From positions 1-64,000 of the forward strand of contig JANSWP010000033.1 in NCBI GenBank assembly GCA_024743405.1: a stretch of DNA of 64,000 nt. Direction: 5' to 3'. The notes under the pieces were generated by a model. It saw only the letters and a list, made by a program, of their open reading frames with translations, did no database searches and was not told where the DNA came from. Below are positions 42,956 through 53,443 of the stretch, piece by piece. A program made the translations under genes and the position numbers. Position 1 is the first letter of the stretch. Every line of letters begins with the position of its first letter. Source of the DNA: Bacteroidota bacterium (lineage in GTDB: Bacteria > Bacteroidota > Bacteroidia > Chitinophagales > Saprospiraceae).

Positions 42956-45832
42956 ATGCCCAAAAAGGATGAATTGGTACTTGACGACCCGAACAAGGCA
43001 AAGTTGCTTTCAGCAAAGAAATTGCGCGAAACCATCGAAATTAGAGGTGCTCGGGCTAATAATCTGAATAACATAGATTTACATATTCCAAAAAACAAAC
43101 TGGTTGTGGTAACGGGTGTTTCAGGATCTGGAAAGTCTTCCATCACGATGGATACTTTGTATGCAGAAGGACAACGAAGATATGTAGAGTCGTTGTCGAG
43201 TTATGCCCGTCAATTTTTGGGCAGAATGAAAAAGCCAGATGTTGATTACATCAAAGGGATTTGTCCAGCCATTGCCATTGAGCAAAAAGTTAGTACTCGT
43301 AATGCACGTTCGACAGTAGGAACTTTGACTGAAATTTATGATTATTTGAGATTGCTTTTTGCCAGGGTTGGTAAAACGTATTCGCCTGTTTCTGGAGCCT
43401 TGGTCAAACGACATTCGGTATCGGATGTAGTTGATTTTATTATGAAAATGGAGGAGGGTGCAAAGGTTCAGTTATTCATGCCTTTACCGTCGAAATATTC
43501 GGATAGAACCCTAGAACAAGAGTTGAACTTATTATTACAAAAAGGGTATACGAGAGTTTATTTTGAAAATGAATTGACTCGAATTGAGGATTTTTTAGAA
43601 AAAACCAAACTCGATTTAAAGAAAACGCTTGCAGAACATAAAGAGACCGATATCCGTATTTTGATAGACCGTTTTGTCATTAAAAAAGAAGACGAGGAAA
43701 ATATTAAACGAATCGCAGATTCTGTTCAAACTGCTTTTTATGAGAGTGAGGGAGAATGTATTATCGAAGAGCTTGGAAGTCAAGATTCGATAGGTTTTAA
43801 CAATCGGTTTGAATTGGATGAAATTACTTTCTTAGAACCTACACCTCAACTTTTTAACTTCAATAATTCCTTTGGTGCATGCCCAAAATGTGAGGGTTTT
43901 AGTATGGTTATGGGCATAAGTGATTCGAAAGTGATTCCTGATCCATCAAAATCTGTTTTTGAAGGGGCCGTTGCTTGTTGGAAGGGAGACAAATTTGGAA
44001 AATGGAAAGACCGCTTTCTGGAAAAGGCCCATCAGTTTGATTTTCCAGTTCATCGACCGTATCAAGAATTGACAAAGGCGGAACTCGATTTACTTTGGGA
44101 AGGAAATCATAGACCCAGGATATATGGAATCAATGATTTTTTCGAAGAGTTAGAGGAGAAAACGTATAAAATCCAGAATCGAGTCATGCTAGCGCGATAT
44201 CGAGGAAGGACAAAGTGTCCAACCTGTGAAGGAGCTCGTTTAAGACCAGAAGCATTATATGTTAAGGTTGCGGATAAGACGGTTTTAGATTTAATAAACT
44301 TACCTATTGATGAACTTTTAGCGTTTTTTCAAAACATAGAAATGAGCGATTTCGACCGCACAATTGCTCGTCGATTATTGCTTGAAGTGACCAATCGCTT
44401 AGAGTTTATGTGCGATGTTGGATTAACTTATTTATCACTCAATCGTATTTCTTCTACCTTATCTGGTGGCGAAACCCAACGGATTAATTTGACTCGAACC
44501 TTGGGTTCTAACTTAACCAGCTCAATGTATATTTTGGACGAGCCAAGTGTTGGTTTGCATCCCCGTGATACGAGTCGATTGGTGAAGGTTTTGAAAGAAT
44601 TGAGGGACTTAGGGAATACCGTAATCGTGGTTGAACATGAGGAAGATATAATTGCCAATGCAGATTATTTAATTGATATAGGACCACAGGCAGGTATTCA
44701 TGGAGGTGATGTTGTTTTTGCGGGTGAGTACGAAAAAATATATAATGATGCGACTGAAAGTTTGACTACCAAATATATGAGTGGTCGGATGCAAATTCCG
44801 GTTCCGAAAATACGTCGTAAATCGCCTAATTCAATTTGGATAAAGGGTGCAACACAGTATAATTTGAATAATATCGATGCCCAGTTTCCATTGAATACAT
44901 TAACGGTAGTGAGTGGTGTGAGTGGATCTGGGAAGACGACATTAGTCAAAGGTATTCTGTTTCCAGCATTGAAAAAACATTTTGGTGAAAGTTATGCAAA
45001 AGGATCAGGAGCATTTAAAACGCTTGAGGGAGATATTGATCAAATCACGCAAGTCGAGATGGTTAATCAAAATCCAATAGGGAAATCAAGTCGTTCTAAT
45101 CCAGTCACTTATGTGAAAGCATACGATACGATACGAACCATGATGTCGAATCAACAATTGAGTAAAATTAGAGGATTTAAACCTAAACATTTTTCATTTA
45201 ATGTGGACGGAGGGCGCTGTGATACTTGTAAAGGAGAGGGGGAACAAGTGATCGAAATGCAATTTCTTGCCGATGTTAGACTAGAGTGCGAAGAGTGTAA
45301 AGGGCGGAGATTCAAACAAGAGGTTTTAGATGTTCGATACAACGGAAAAAACATCCATGACATTCTAGGTTTGAGTATTGAAGAAGCACTTGATTTCTTT
45401 AAAGACAAAAAGGACATAGTCAAAAAAATAAAACCACTTTTTGATGTCGGACTGGGGTATGTCAAATTAGGACAATCCTCGAGTACGCTTTCTGGAGGGG
45501 AGGCTCAACGTGTTAAACTCGCTTCTTTTTTAGTCAAAGAAAATCCAAAAGAAAAGATTCTTTTCATTTTTGATGAACCTACTACGGGTTTACATTTTCA
45601 TGATATCCAAAAATTATTGGATGCCCTAAATGCTTTGGTTGAAAAAGGACATACCGTTTTAGTTGTGGAGCATAACCTAGAAGTGATAAAGAATGCAGAT
45701 TGGTTGATTGACTTAGGTCCTGGTGGCGGAAAGAATGGTGGAGATTTGGTTTTTCAAGGGACGCCTGAAGATGCTGTAAAGGTTAAAGAGTCTTATACTG
45801 GTCAGTATTTGAAGGAGAAGTTGAGTTCCTAA
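42956..45832 (+). CDS. uvrA: UvrABC excinuclease subunit A
   Basis: 958 residues, near the usual UvrA length. First ATPase: Walker A GVSGSGKSS (about 55-63), signature LSGGETQR (about 502) and Walker B YILDEPSVGLHP. Second ATPase: Walker A GVSGSGKTT (about 657), LSGGEAQRVKL (about 845) and FDEPTTGLHF. Zinc-finger cysteines are present in CPKCEGF, CPTCEGARL and CDTCKGEGEQV with CEECKGRRF. UvrA dimers with UvrB scan DNA for bulky lesions in nucleotide excision repair. It appears monocistronic. Confidence 0.98.
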   Translation: MPKKDELVLDDPNKAKLLSAKKLRETIEIRGARANNLNNIDLHIPKNKLVVVTGVSGSGKSSITMDTLYAEGQRRYVESLSSYARQFLGRMKKPDVDYIKGICPAIAIEQKVSTRNARSTVGTLTEIYDYLRLLFARVGKTYSPVSGALVKRHSVSDVVDFIMKMEEGAKVQLFMPLPSKYSDRTLEQELNLLLQKGYTRVYFENELTRIEDFLEKTKLDLKKTLAEHKETDIRILIDRFVIKKEDEENIKRIADSVQTAFYESEGECIIEELGSQDSIGFNNRFELDEITFLEPTPQLFNFNNSFGACPKCEGFSMVMGISDSKVIPDPSKSVFEGAVACWKGDKFGKWKDRFLEKAHQFDFPVHRPYQELTKAELDLLWEGNHRPRIYGINDFFEELEEKTYKIQNRVMLARYRGRTKCPTCEGARLRPEALYVKVADKTVLDLINLPIDELLAFFQNIEMSDFDRTIARRLLLEVTNRLEFMCDVGLTYLSLNRISSTLSGGETQRINLTRTLGSNLTSSMYILDEPSVGLHPRDTSRLVKVLKELRDLGNTVIVVEHEEDIIANADYLIDIGPQAGIHGGDVVFAGEYEKIYNDATESLTTKYMSGRMQIPVPKIRRKSPNSIWIKGATQYNLNNIDAQFPLNTLTVVSGVSGSGKTTLVKGILFPALKKHFGESYAKGSGAFKTLEGDIDQITQVEMVNQNPIGKSSRSNPVTYVKAYDTIRTMMSNQQLSKIRGFKPKHFSFNVDGGRCDTCKGEGEQVIEMQFLADVRLECEECKGRRFKQEVLDVRYNGKNIHDILGLSIEEALDFFKDKKDIVKKIKPLFDVGLGYVKLGQSSSTLSGGEAQRVKLASFLVKENPKEKILFIFDEPTTGLHFHDIQKLLDALNALVEKGHTVLVVEHNLEVIKNADWLIDLGPGGGKNGGDLVFQGTPEDAVKVKESYTGQYLKEKLSS

Positions 45833-45899
45833 CTTTCAATTAAGGGAGAAGGAAAAATATAACCTACCCATTTTACTTGTTATTTTTTCCTTTATGCAT

Positions 45900-46044
45900 C
45901 GTTAAAAATACTCACCGATGCCCTGCATCCTGCGCTGGCTTGTGCCAGAAGGTACAAAGGCGAACGCAAAAATTATTTTTGCCTTAATAAAATCCAAAAT
46001 CTACTATTTCAAATTGGCGGACTTATTTTTTAGCCGTTACTTAG
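45900..46044. repeat. Repeat element, copy 2 of the 145-bp core
   Basis: It aligns end to end with 39276-39420, including the shared internal string GGCTTGTGCCAGAAGGTACA and the end GCCGTTACTTAG. The left terminal flank found in copy 1 is missing here. It lies 55 bp upstream of the AsmA-like gene, so it may carry or disturb that promoter. Confidence 0.7.
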
Positions 46045-46098
46045 GATATTTTGGCTAAAATTCAATGCTTCCAACGCGCAAAAAGTAAGCTCGATTGA

Positions 46099-49000
46099 AT
46101 GACTTTTAATAGCAAAAAAATATGGCATTATGTCAAATGGGCATTCGGTAGTTTAATGATTGTCTTCATTGGAATAGTTGGCGTATTCTACTATTTGGTA
46201 GCTACCGATAATGAACAGATTCCTGCTTTGATTTGCCAAATTGCCAAAAAGGAATTGGATATTGAAATGGCTTTTTCGCATATAAAAACAAATCGAATTA
46301 GCAATTTCCCCTATTTGACATTGGAGGTTGGAGATATTTATATAAAGGGTTCAAATCATAAAACGCATAAAAAAGACTTCTTTCGAGCCAAGAAAATGAC
46401 TTTTTTGTTGCCTCCTTGGAAATTAGTTCGAGAACAATTTTCTATTCAAGATGTGATGGTTGATTCGGCATTGATATATTTCCATAAAGACTCATTGGGC
46501 AGAAATAATACGGAATTTCTCAAAAAAATGATTAAGCCAAATAATCCCTCTCAGAAGCCATCGAAAAGTAAATTGAAGATGGAAAAAATTACTTTCCATC
46601 ATGTTTTTTTTGATATTGAAAATGAAATAAAAGACCAAGGTTTTAAGGTGGAATTTGTAGATGCTAATTTGAGTATTCACCCAAAATCAGGGTTTAGAAA
46701 TATCCAATTAGACGCTCAATGTCATTTTGGAGGTTTGTATTTTAAGAAGGAAAAAGGGGGATTTTTAATTGATAAAACTGCCGAATTAGTACTTGATATC
46801 GACATTCATCCAGACCAAATTTTGTTTAATAATTCCTTACTTACGGTTGATGAAGACGAGTTAAAACTTAGTGGTTATTTTACAAGAGCAGATACAAATT
46901 ATCTTAATTTAATCATTGAAAGTGATGGCATTTTATTAGCAAATGCACAGGGTTTGCTACCAAAGTCAATTCAAAAGACATTGGGACAATTTGAAATTGA
47001 TCAGCCAATTACGGCTAGATTTGAATTGGATGATGTATTAATCCCCGGTTTTCCGCCTTCGATACATGTTGATTTCGCGACGGATAGTGCACAGGTAAAA
47101 CACAAAGAGTTTATCATCGATCAGACGAAATTAGAGGGCAATTTTTCGAATGATTGTTTCGTCACAGACCGTATTACCCCACAAAGTGCTTGCTTGACAA
47201 TTCATGACTTGGAGGGTAAATTTTTAAATAAAATTCCAGTCAAAGTTTCAGGACGGATTAATGATCTGAAGCGATTAAAAAATATCGAAGTCGCGGGTAG
47301 AGCACAATTCCCTTTAAAAGACCTAAATGAATATTTGCGTGACGAAAATCGACTGCACATTGTGACAGGAAATGCCGAGTTGGAGTTTAATTTTAAGGGA
47401 AACCCAAAAGCTTTGGCAGAAAAAGATAGCCTAGCATTTCGGGGATTGGGTGCAAGAATGCAGTTGAATAATCTTAACCTTAAATTGAATAATAAACCAT
47501 TGCCTCTAAAGGTATCCAGAGGAACTATTCAACTAGAAAATTCGGGAGTTAAACTGCAAAATATGGCGCTAAAATCAGCTAGGATTGAGGGAATGGTCAA
47601 TGGACAAATTGATAAAATATTGCCTTTTATTTCCAATGAAAAAGAGCGATTGGCAGCTGATTTGATCATTGATTTCAAAAAAATGGATTTAGATGATTTT
47701 TTAAAAAGCTTACCGAAATCAGAAACTTCAAAACGTCCAAAGGACACTTTGTTGGGCAATCAATTGGCGACAATTATCAATCAAGTCACGAATTTGGCGG
47801 ACGCAGATGTTCAACTGAATATTCAAAATTTTGAGTATGAAAATATTCATGGCAAGGGCATAGAATTAGGGTTAAAAACAACTAAAGAATGTGTTGTGGA
47901 AGGACTGGATGATTCGACGGCTTGTTTACAAGTTACGGATTTTCAAGCCAATATATTAGAAGGTATTAAGGCAAAAGGCGGTTTTTCCATTTCCAACATG
48001 GCTGACCCAAGATTGGACATTGAAATGGTGTTGACAGCACCGGCGACCAAGTTGATAGAACTCGCCAATAATGAACAATTTTCGGTAACGGAAGGACAAA
48101 TAGAATTGGATGCCATAGCGAATATATACCTTAACGATTATGAACAAATTGATAAATTATTGGAGCGACTTATTTTTAGTAGTACCTTGAAAACGAAAGA
48201 TTTAAATGTTTTTTATCAACCTCAAGAATTGGCGATTAAAGGATTAAATTCTAATATTCATTTGAATCAAGATACTTTTTTGATTGATGAATTCACTTTT
48301 GAATATGAGAATTTTGCCCCTCTGCTAAAAGGGAATATCACCAATTTTTTACCCCTTCTTTTTGGGAAAGAACAGACAGCAAATATTGATTTGGATGTTT
48401 TAATTCCAAAAGTAATTATCGAAGATTCGACAGAGACAAAGTCAGATTCTACCTTTTCGCCAAGGGCAATGATTGCGCAATTGGACACTGTTTTTAACAT
48501 CTTAGTAGGGCAAATTGGCGTCACTATTCCAGAATTAGAATTACCTGATTATCCAATTGAAAACTTGTCCTTTTTGATTCATTTTGATAATTCCTGTGAC
48601 CCTGAAAATGATGCGACGAATTGTATTGGAATTAAAGATTTTCAGGCAGATGTTTTTGGAGATATTCCAATTGAGGGAGATGTTCAAATCAAAGATTTAC
48701 AGGATCCGAATTTGACGGTTTCGTTGAAAACCTTAATGCCGATGCAGGACCTTAACCGGGAGATGAAGAATGATGATTTTATCGGAAATGGAGGTGAAGT
48801 ATCTTTGAAATTGGATTATAAAGTTTCTATTTCAGATGAGTTGACGGTTAAAAAATATCTGTTGGATTCAGAGTTGCAAGCGCAAGTTGAATTCAGAGAA
48901 GTTGATCTTTATTATCCTGCTCGTGACTATGAATTCACATCTTTAAACAGTCAAATTCGATTTAATCAGAAAGATTTGGAGATAGATACTTGGTCGATGA

Positions 49001-49983
49001 AAGTAAATGGCAATGCTATAGATATGAAAGGAGATTGCCCCGATTTTTTGCCTTATTTTTTTAATGATGGAAAGATGCTTCATATTCATGGGGAGCTTAA
49101 TTCACCGAGTTTCGATTTTGGAGATTTTAATACCCCTCGAACGGTATCTCAAAAAGTAAAAGTAACTCCAAAGGAAGGAGAAATGAAAGGTAGAATTCAT
49201 GAAATCAGCCACTTGTTAGAAGAATCGTACATTTCATTTACGACAAAAATAGAGCAACTTAAATATGAATCTTTTCTGGGAAATCAGGTCATTGGAGAAA
49301 TACGTTTGGGAAAAGATAGTCTCGTTTTAGACCACCTGACCATGCAACTAGCATCGGGCGAATTTGGGGTAAATGGTGTGATAACGAATATTGCCGCACA
49401 TCATCCTTTCGTAGAGGTCGACACCTATTTTTCAGGGACGAATATAGATGAGGTTTTTGATGGTTTTCAAAATTTTGGTCAATCGAGTTTGACCCATGAA
49501 AATGTGAAAGGCAAATTATTTGCAGACATGTCTTTTAAGGCAGATTTAAATGATCATTATGAAGTGGATCCCGAAAGCATTGACGGGAATGTACGGTTAA
49601 GAGTAAGCGATGGAGAATTGATAGATTTTCCGGCATTAGAGAATTTGACGGGTTTTCTTTTCAAAAAACGCCAGTTAAATGATATTTATTTTGATACATT
49701 ATTGACTCACTTAAAGTTTGATGGATTGGATTTGGTGATTAATAATTTTAATATTCATTCAACTGCAGCAACGCTAAGTATTGATGGGTTATACACTTTT
49801 GGAAAGCAAGACAAAACCCATGTTTTCTTTGAAGTACCATTGAGTAATTTATTTAAACGCCATATCCATCGGGATTTGATTAAACAACATTACAGTAAAC
49901 GCTCAGGTCTGCCTATTTTAGTAGAAGCCAAAGAAGAAGGTAAAAAATTGAATTTCAAGTTGAAACTTTTTAAAAGAAAGTGA
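46099..49983 (+). CDS. AsmA-family inner-membrane protein, large
   Basis: 1294 residues. One N-terminal membrane helix (about 12-35, WAFGSLMIVFIGIVGVFYYLV) anchors a very long periplasmic part built of repeating beta strands, typical of AsmA/TamB-like bridge proteins. Recurrent short motifs such as 'VEGMVNGQID', 'LSGYFTRAD' and 'GEFGVNGVITNIA' fit. The C-terminus (LRVSDGELIDFPALENLTGFLF, STAATLSIDGLYTFGKQD) matches the AsmA C-terminal domain. These proteins are thought to move phospholipids to the outer membrane or help outer-membrane assembly. It stands alone; a repeat lies just upstream. Confidence 0.85.
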   Translation: MTFNSKKIWHYVKWAFGSLMIVFIGIVGVFYYLVATDNEQIPALICQIAKKELDIEMAFSHIKTNRISNFPYLTLEVGDIYIKGSNHKTHKKDFFRAKKMTFLLPPWKLVREQFSIQDVMVDSALIYFHKDSLGRNNTEFLKKMIKPNNPSQKPSKSKLKMEKITFHHVFFDIENEIKDQGFKVEFVDANLSIHPKSGFRNIQLDAQCHFGGLYFKKEKGGFLIDKTAELVLDIDIHPDQILFNNSLLTVDEDELKLSGYFTRADTNYLNLIIESDGILLANAQGLLPKSIQKTLGQFEIDQPITARFELDDVLIPGFPPSIHVDFATDSAQVKHKEFIIDQTKLEGNFSNDCFVTDRITPQSACLTIHDLEGKFLNKIPVKVSGRINDLKRLKNIEVAGRAQFPLKDLNEYLRDENRLHIVTGNAELEFNFKGNPKALAEKDSLAFRGLGARMQLNNLNLKLNNKPLPLKVSRGTIQLENSGVKLQNMALKSARIEGMVNGQIDKILPFISNEKERLAADLIIDFKKMDLDDFLKSLPKSETSKRPKDTLLGNQLATIINQVTNLADADVQLNIQNFEYENIHGKGIELGLKTTKECVVEGLDDSTACLQVTDFQANILEGIKAKGGFSISNMADPRLDIEMVLTAPATKLIELANNEQFSVTEGQIELDAIANIYLNDYEQIDKLLERLIFSSTLKTKDLNVFYQPQELAIKGLNSNIHLNQDTFLIDEFTFEYENFAPLLKGNITNFLPLLFGKEQTANIDLDVLIPKVIIEDSTETKSDSTFSPRAMIAQLDTVFNILVGQIGVTIPELELPDYPIENLSFLIHFDNSCDPENDATNCIGIKDFQADVFGDIPIEGDVQIKDLQDPNLTVSLKTLMPMQDLNREMKNDDFIGNGGEVSLKLDYKVSISDELTVKKYLLDSELQAQVEFREVDLYYPARDYEFTSLNSQIRFNQKDLEIDTWSMKVNGNAIDMKGDCPDFLPYFFNDGKMLHIHGELNSPSFDFGDFNTPRTVSQKVKVTPKEGEMKGRIHEISHLLEESYISFTTKIEQLKYESFLGNQVIGEIRLGKDSLVLDHLTMQLASGEFGVNGVITNIAAHHPFVEVDTYFSGTNIDEVFDGFQNFGQSSLTHENVKGKLFADMSFKADLNDHYEVDPESIDGNVRLRVSDGELIDFPALENLTGFLFKKRQLNDIYFDTLLTHLKFDGLDLVINNFNIHSTAATLSIDGLYTFGKQDKTHVFFEVPLSNLFKRHIHRDLIKQHYSKRSGLPILVEAKEEGKKLNFKLKLFKRK

Positions 49984-50082
49984 GCAAAAGAAGTCGTCCA
50001 GATGATCAAGTTATTTTATTGGCGTTACTAAATTCTAGTCTCAGCCCCCTTTAAAGGCATCAGCTGATTTTGTTTTGGTTCC

Positions 50083-50295
50083 CTATTCTATAGGTGTCAC
50101 TCCAAACTCTTTTTTGAACATCCTTCCAAAATAACCGGGATCATTAAAACCTGTTTCATAAGCGATTCTAGTAATATTTGTTTCTGAATTTAGCAATAAT
50201 TTTTTTGCCTTACTCAATCGGACATGTCTAATAAATTTATTGGGCGATAGTCCTATTAATGCAGTCAGTTTGCGGTGCAATTGTGAATGACTCAT
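50083..50295 (-). pseudogene. Relic of an AraC-type DNA-binding domain
   Basis: 70 codons encode only the second half of an AraC/XylS helix-turn-helix domain: SQLHRKLTALIGLSPNKFIRHVRLSKAKKLL, then ITRIAYETGFNDPGYFGRMFKKEFGVTP. This resembles the very C-terminus of hybrid two-component or AraC regulators. Two stops lie a few codons before its ATG, and nothing upstream continues the domain. It is most likely the leftover end of a deleted regulator gene, though a short expressed DNA-binding peptide cannot be excluded. Confidence 0.6.
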
Positions 50296-50578
50296 GACTG
50301 CTTCTTATTAAAGTTGATGGTTATCGAATGGTGGCGAAGCGATTTGTGGTAGTGAAGTTTTAGACTAGAATGATTGAATAGGAAAGTTTAATAACTGGGG
50401 GTGCTTGCAAAAGTGCCCCCAGTTTTGTTTAGGAAAATGAAGCCAAAACACAATTTTTTAAAAAAAATGTGATCAAAAGTGTGGGTTAGAGAAAAAGCAT
50501 TTTATGAAATAAAGAATACTGAGGTCTATTATTTAACTTGTGTTCTAATTGCAATTCTTTTTTCTAAAACCAACTAAT
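50296..50578. other. Intergenic region, no feature recognised
   Basis: 283 bp between the AraC relic and the Omp28-like gene. It must carry the promoter for the latter. No convincing hairpin, repeat or ORF was seen. Confidence 0.35.
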
Positions 50579-53443
50579 ATGACCACACTTCGACACATCT
50601 TTTCCTTGATTTTCACTTTGTTTGTATTGAATTTATCTGCTCAGGTATATGTTCAAGATTTTAACAATAATGCCTTGCCTCCAGGTTGGATCACGATTAC
50701 CCAAGCTGGTTTTGATTTTGTCAATGTATTTGGAGGAGAAGCGAATATGTTTAAACAGTCTAATGGCGATGAGAAATTGCTTATCGGAACTGAAAGTTTA
50801 GATCTATCCAGTTATACCAAATTAGAAGTTGATTTATATGCATTTAATTTGAATTTCACCTCAGATACCAAGCCAGATATTCATTTTGGTGTATTGACGA
50901 ATCCTTCAGATATTAATTCTTTTCAAGCTTTTCATGTCGAACACGTTACTAATGAAACGGCTCAAACCTATGAAGTTTATATTGGAGGACTCACCGGGCA
51001 AGGACACTTGTGCTTAATGATGATCGGTGAAAAAAGCCAAATAACTTATCTTGATAATTGGAAATTATATGATGATGATTTTCAGCAAAATACACCATTG
51101 GCAGTCTCTAATTTAAGCGCTACTCCTGGCCCGATGGGTAGTAATCAGGTCACTTTAGATTGGACAAGCCCAAGTATAGATGTAGATGGAGATCCGTTAT
51201 CAGAATTAACCTCTGTTGAATTTTATTCAAATGGTGTTTTGATTCATTCTTATGATTCACCAACTATCGGTGCAGTTGAATCGGAGACATTTAGTATTCC
51301 ATTTGGTGGCTATTATAAATTTGAAGTCATCCCTGTCAATTCTTCAGGTGAAGGCAACTCTGCTTTTACGACGACTCAATGGATAGGTTTAGATTTTCCT
51401 TCTGAGCCCATTAATATTCAAATCTCGAATGACGAGGCGGATGTTAATTTAACATGGACACCACCAACGACAGGTGCCAATGGGGCTTTTTTTGATGGCG
51501 TAATCAATTCTTACACGGTTACGCGTTCGGATGGGGCTTTTTACTCTATTCCCGGCGATGTGACTAACTTCTCTGAAACATTAGACATTTTAGGAACAGT
51601 CGATTATACGATTACCGCGAATAATTCTTCAGGCGTTGGATTACCGGCTACTTCTCCAGCTATTCATTATGATTCAGACGCCTATTTATTATATGAAGAT
51701 GTTTGGGTGGATGTTGTTCAAAGTCCAAATGATCCTCCTAGCGGTAATGACTTTACGTGGACAACTTCCACAACTAACGCACAAGCTTATTGGACTCATT
51801 TTTCAAGTAGTTTAGCAGGGAGTGACCCGGGAGAATTTTCTCTTTTGTGGTCAAATTCAAGTAGTGGAAATGACGTGGTTCGTCTGATGTCACCAATAAT
51901 TAATACGACAGGATTACCCGCTGTAATTGTTGAATACATCCATTATAATGATTGGAATGCTGGTGCTCAACCTTATCAATTCGTTTTGGAAACCTCTAGC
52001 GATGGGTTGACTTGGAATGTAGTGAACGAATGGACTATTTCTGGGCCGATGAATGAGGATGTAATAAAGTCAATTGCTAATTCAGATGTAGGCTCTTCAA
52101 CATTCCAGATTGCTTTGACGATGAAAGGAAATTCGGCTTCTCCAAGTTTTGTTCGGATTGATGATATGCGCATTTATTACCAACCTTCCACCGATATTGC
52201 AGTTGCTAGTTTTTCCGCTCCCGCGACCATCGAACCAGGTAATATAATAGGTTTGAGCGCCGAAATCGTCAATAATTCTACTTCCATGGTGGGTTGTGTC
52301 GCTAAATGTGAAATCAAAGAAAGATTCGGAGCAGCAGTAGTTTATGAAAATGAAATTCAGGTGAATAGTATGAATGTAGGAGAAATCCTTAATCTTGGAT
52401 TTGGAGACTGGACCGCTCAAGAAGGAGAGTATGTCATTGAAATATCCGTCCAAAATGATGATGATGAAGATGCTTCTAACGATATTATTCAACAAAATTT
52501 GAACGTTTTTCAATTACAAAATCGGAGTCATGTTGTCATCGAAGAATTCACGGGAACCTGGTGTGCTTACTGTCCTGGTGCTGCTTTAGGGATTGAAGAT
52601 TTATATAACATGGGAAGACCAGTAGCTGCAATTGCGTATCATAGAAATGATCCTTATGAAACTCCTGAAGTTCAGGAAAGGATGGATGTTTATGGTGTTT
52701 GGGGATTCCCTTGGGTCGTATTTGATGGATTAGTGGACGTAACTGGAGGTGATCAAACATCAAGTGTGGTGGATCTGTATATACCCGTTATGAATATTCG
52801 AGAAGCAATTGGTTCGCCTGTAGGCATTGACTTTTATTACAATAACTTAACTGGAAATACCTATGATGTAACAGTTGATGTATCTTCAGCAACTGTAATT
52901 CAAAATCCAAATCTGGAACTGGTCGCTGTTGTCACAGAATCAGAAATTGCGGAAGATTGGCTAGGCTTATCGAAAGTGGATTATGTAGATAGATATTTTG
53001 CTTCGTCTAGTATTAGTTTAGGGAATCAATTTGACAGAAAAAGCTTTGAATTTACCATTGATGCTGCGGTCAATCTTGATCATACAGAATTGATCGTTTT
53101 TGTTCAAGATACCGAATCTGGCGAAATTTGGAATGGTAATGTTATTGATGTGAATTCGCTTGTTGATACGAAAGAGGCTATTTACCGTCCAGATTTTACG
53201 GTTTATCCAAATCCTGTTTCTGATGATCTTTATGTAAAATTCGATTTGCAACAAAGACCGAATGATTTTTCTATTCAGTTATTAGATGGAATGGGGCGTG
53301 TCATTTTAAATAAAGAGATTCAAGATGCTGAAAATGAGCAATTTATAAAATTTGAAGCTAGCGATTTGCCACAAGGAATTTATTTTGTTCAAATGAACTT
53401 TGATGGACAAGTAGCGATGAAGAAAGTGAATATTGTGAGATGA
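50579..53443 (+). CDS. Secreted multidomain protein with Omp28-like thioredoxin-fold and T9SS type A domains
   Basis: 954 residues from the ATG at 50579, placed directly before the signal peptide (TTLRHIFSLIFTLFVLNLSAQ). Domains: cleaved-adhesin/MAM-like (about 22-165; PPGWITITQ), fibronectin type III-like (about 175-370), a second adhesin/MAM-like domain (about 385-540), a CARDB-like domain (about 550-640), an Omp28-like region (about 650-850) with the redox-type motif TWCAYCPGA, and a type A sorting domain (about 875-954; YPNPVSDDLYVKFDL, LPQGIYFVQMNFDGQ). It should be exported and surface-attached by T9SS. The CxxC pair suggests a thiol-disulfide role or a structural disulfide. Confidence 0.85.
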   Translation: MTTLRHIFSLIFTLFVLNLSAQVYVQDFNNNALPPGWITITQAGFDFVNVFGGEANMFKQSNGDEKLLIGTESLDLSSYTKLEVDLYAFNLNFTSDTKPDIHFGVLTNPSDINSFQAFHVEHVTNETAQTYEVYIGGLTGQGHLCLMMIGEKSQITYLDNWKLYDDDFQQNTPLAVSNLSATPGPMGSNQVTLDWTSPSIDVDGDPLSELTSVEFYSNGVLIHSYDSPTIGAVESETFSIPFGGYYKFEVIPVNSSGEGNSAFTTTQWIGLDFPSEPINIQISNDEADVNLTWTPPTTGANGAFFDGVINSYTVTRSDGAFYSIPGDVTNFSETLDILGTVDYTITANNSSGVGLPATSPAIHYDSDAYLLYEDVWVDVVQSPNDPPSGNDFTWTTSTTNAQAYWTHFSSSLAGSDPGEFSLLWSNSSSGNDVVRLMSPIINTTGLPAVIVEYIHYNDWNAGAQPYQFVLETSSDGLTWNVVNEWTISGPMNEDVIKSIANSDVGSSTFQIALTMKGNSASPSFVRIDDMRIYYQPSTDIAVASFSAPATIEPGNIIGLSAEIVNNSTSMVGCVAKCEIKERFGAAVVYENEIQVNSMNVGEILNLGFGDWTAQEGEYVIEISVQNDDDEDASNDIIQQNLNVFQLQNRSHVVIEEFTGTWCAYCPGAALGIEDLYNMGRPVAAIAYHRNDPYETPEVQERMDVYGVWGFPWVVFDGLVDVTGGDQTSSVVDLYIPVMNIREAIGSPVGIDFYYNNLTGNTYDVTVDVSSATVIQNPNLELVAVVTESEIAEDWLGLSKVDYVDRYFASSSISLGNQFDRKSFEFTIDAAVNLDHTELIVFVQDTESGEIWNGNVIDVNSLVDTKEAIYRPDFTVYPNPVSDDLYVKFDLQQRPNDFSIQLLDGMGRVILNKEIQDAENEQFIKFEASDLPQGIYFVQMNFDGQVAMKKVNIVR

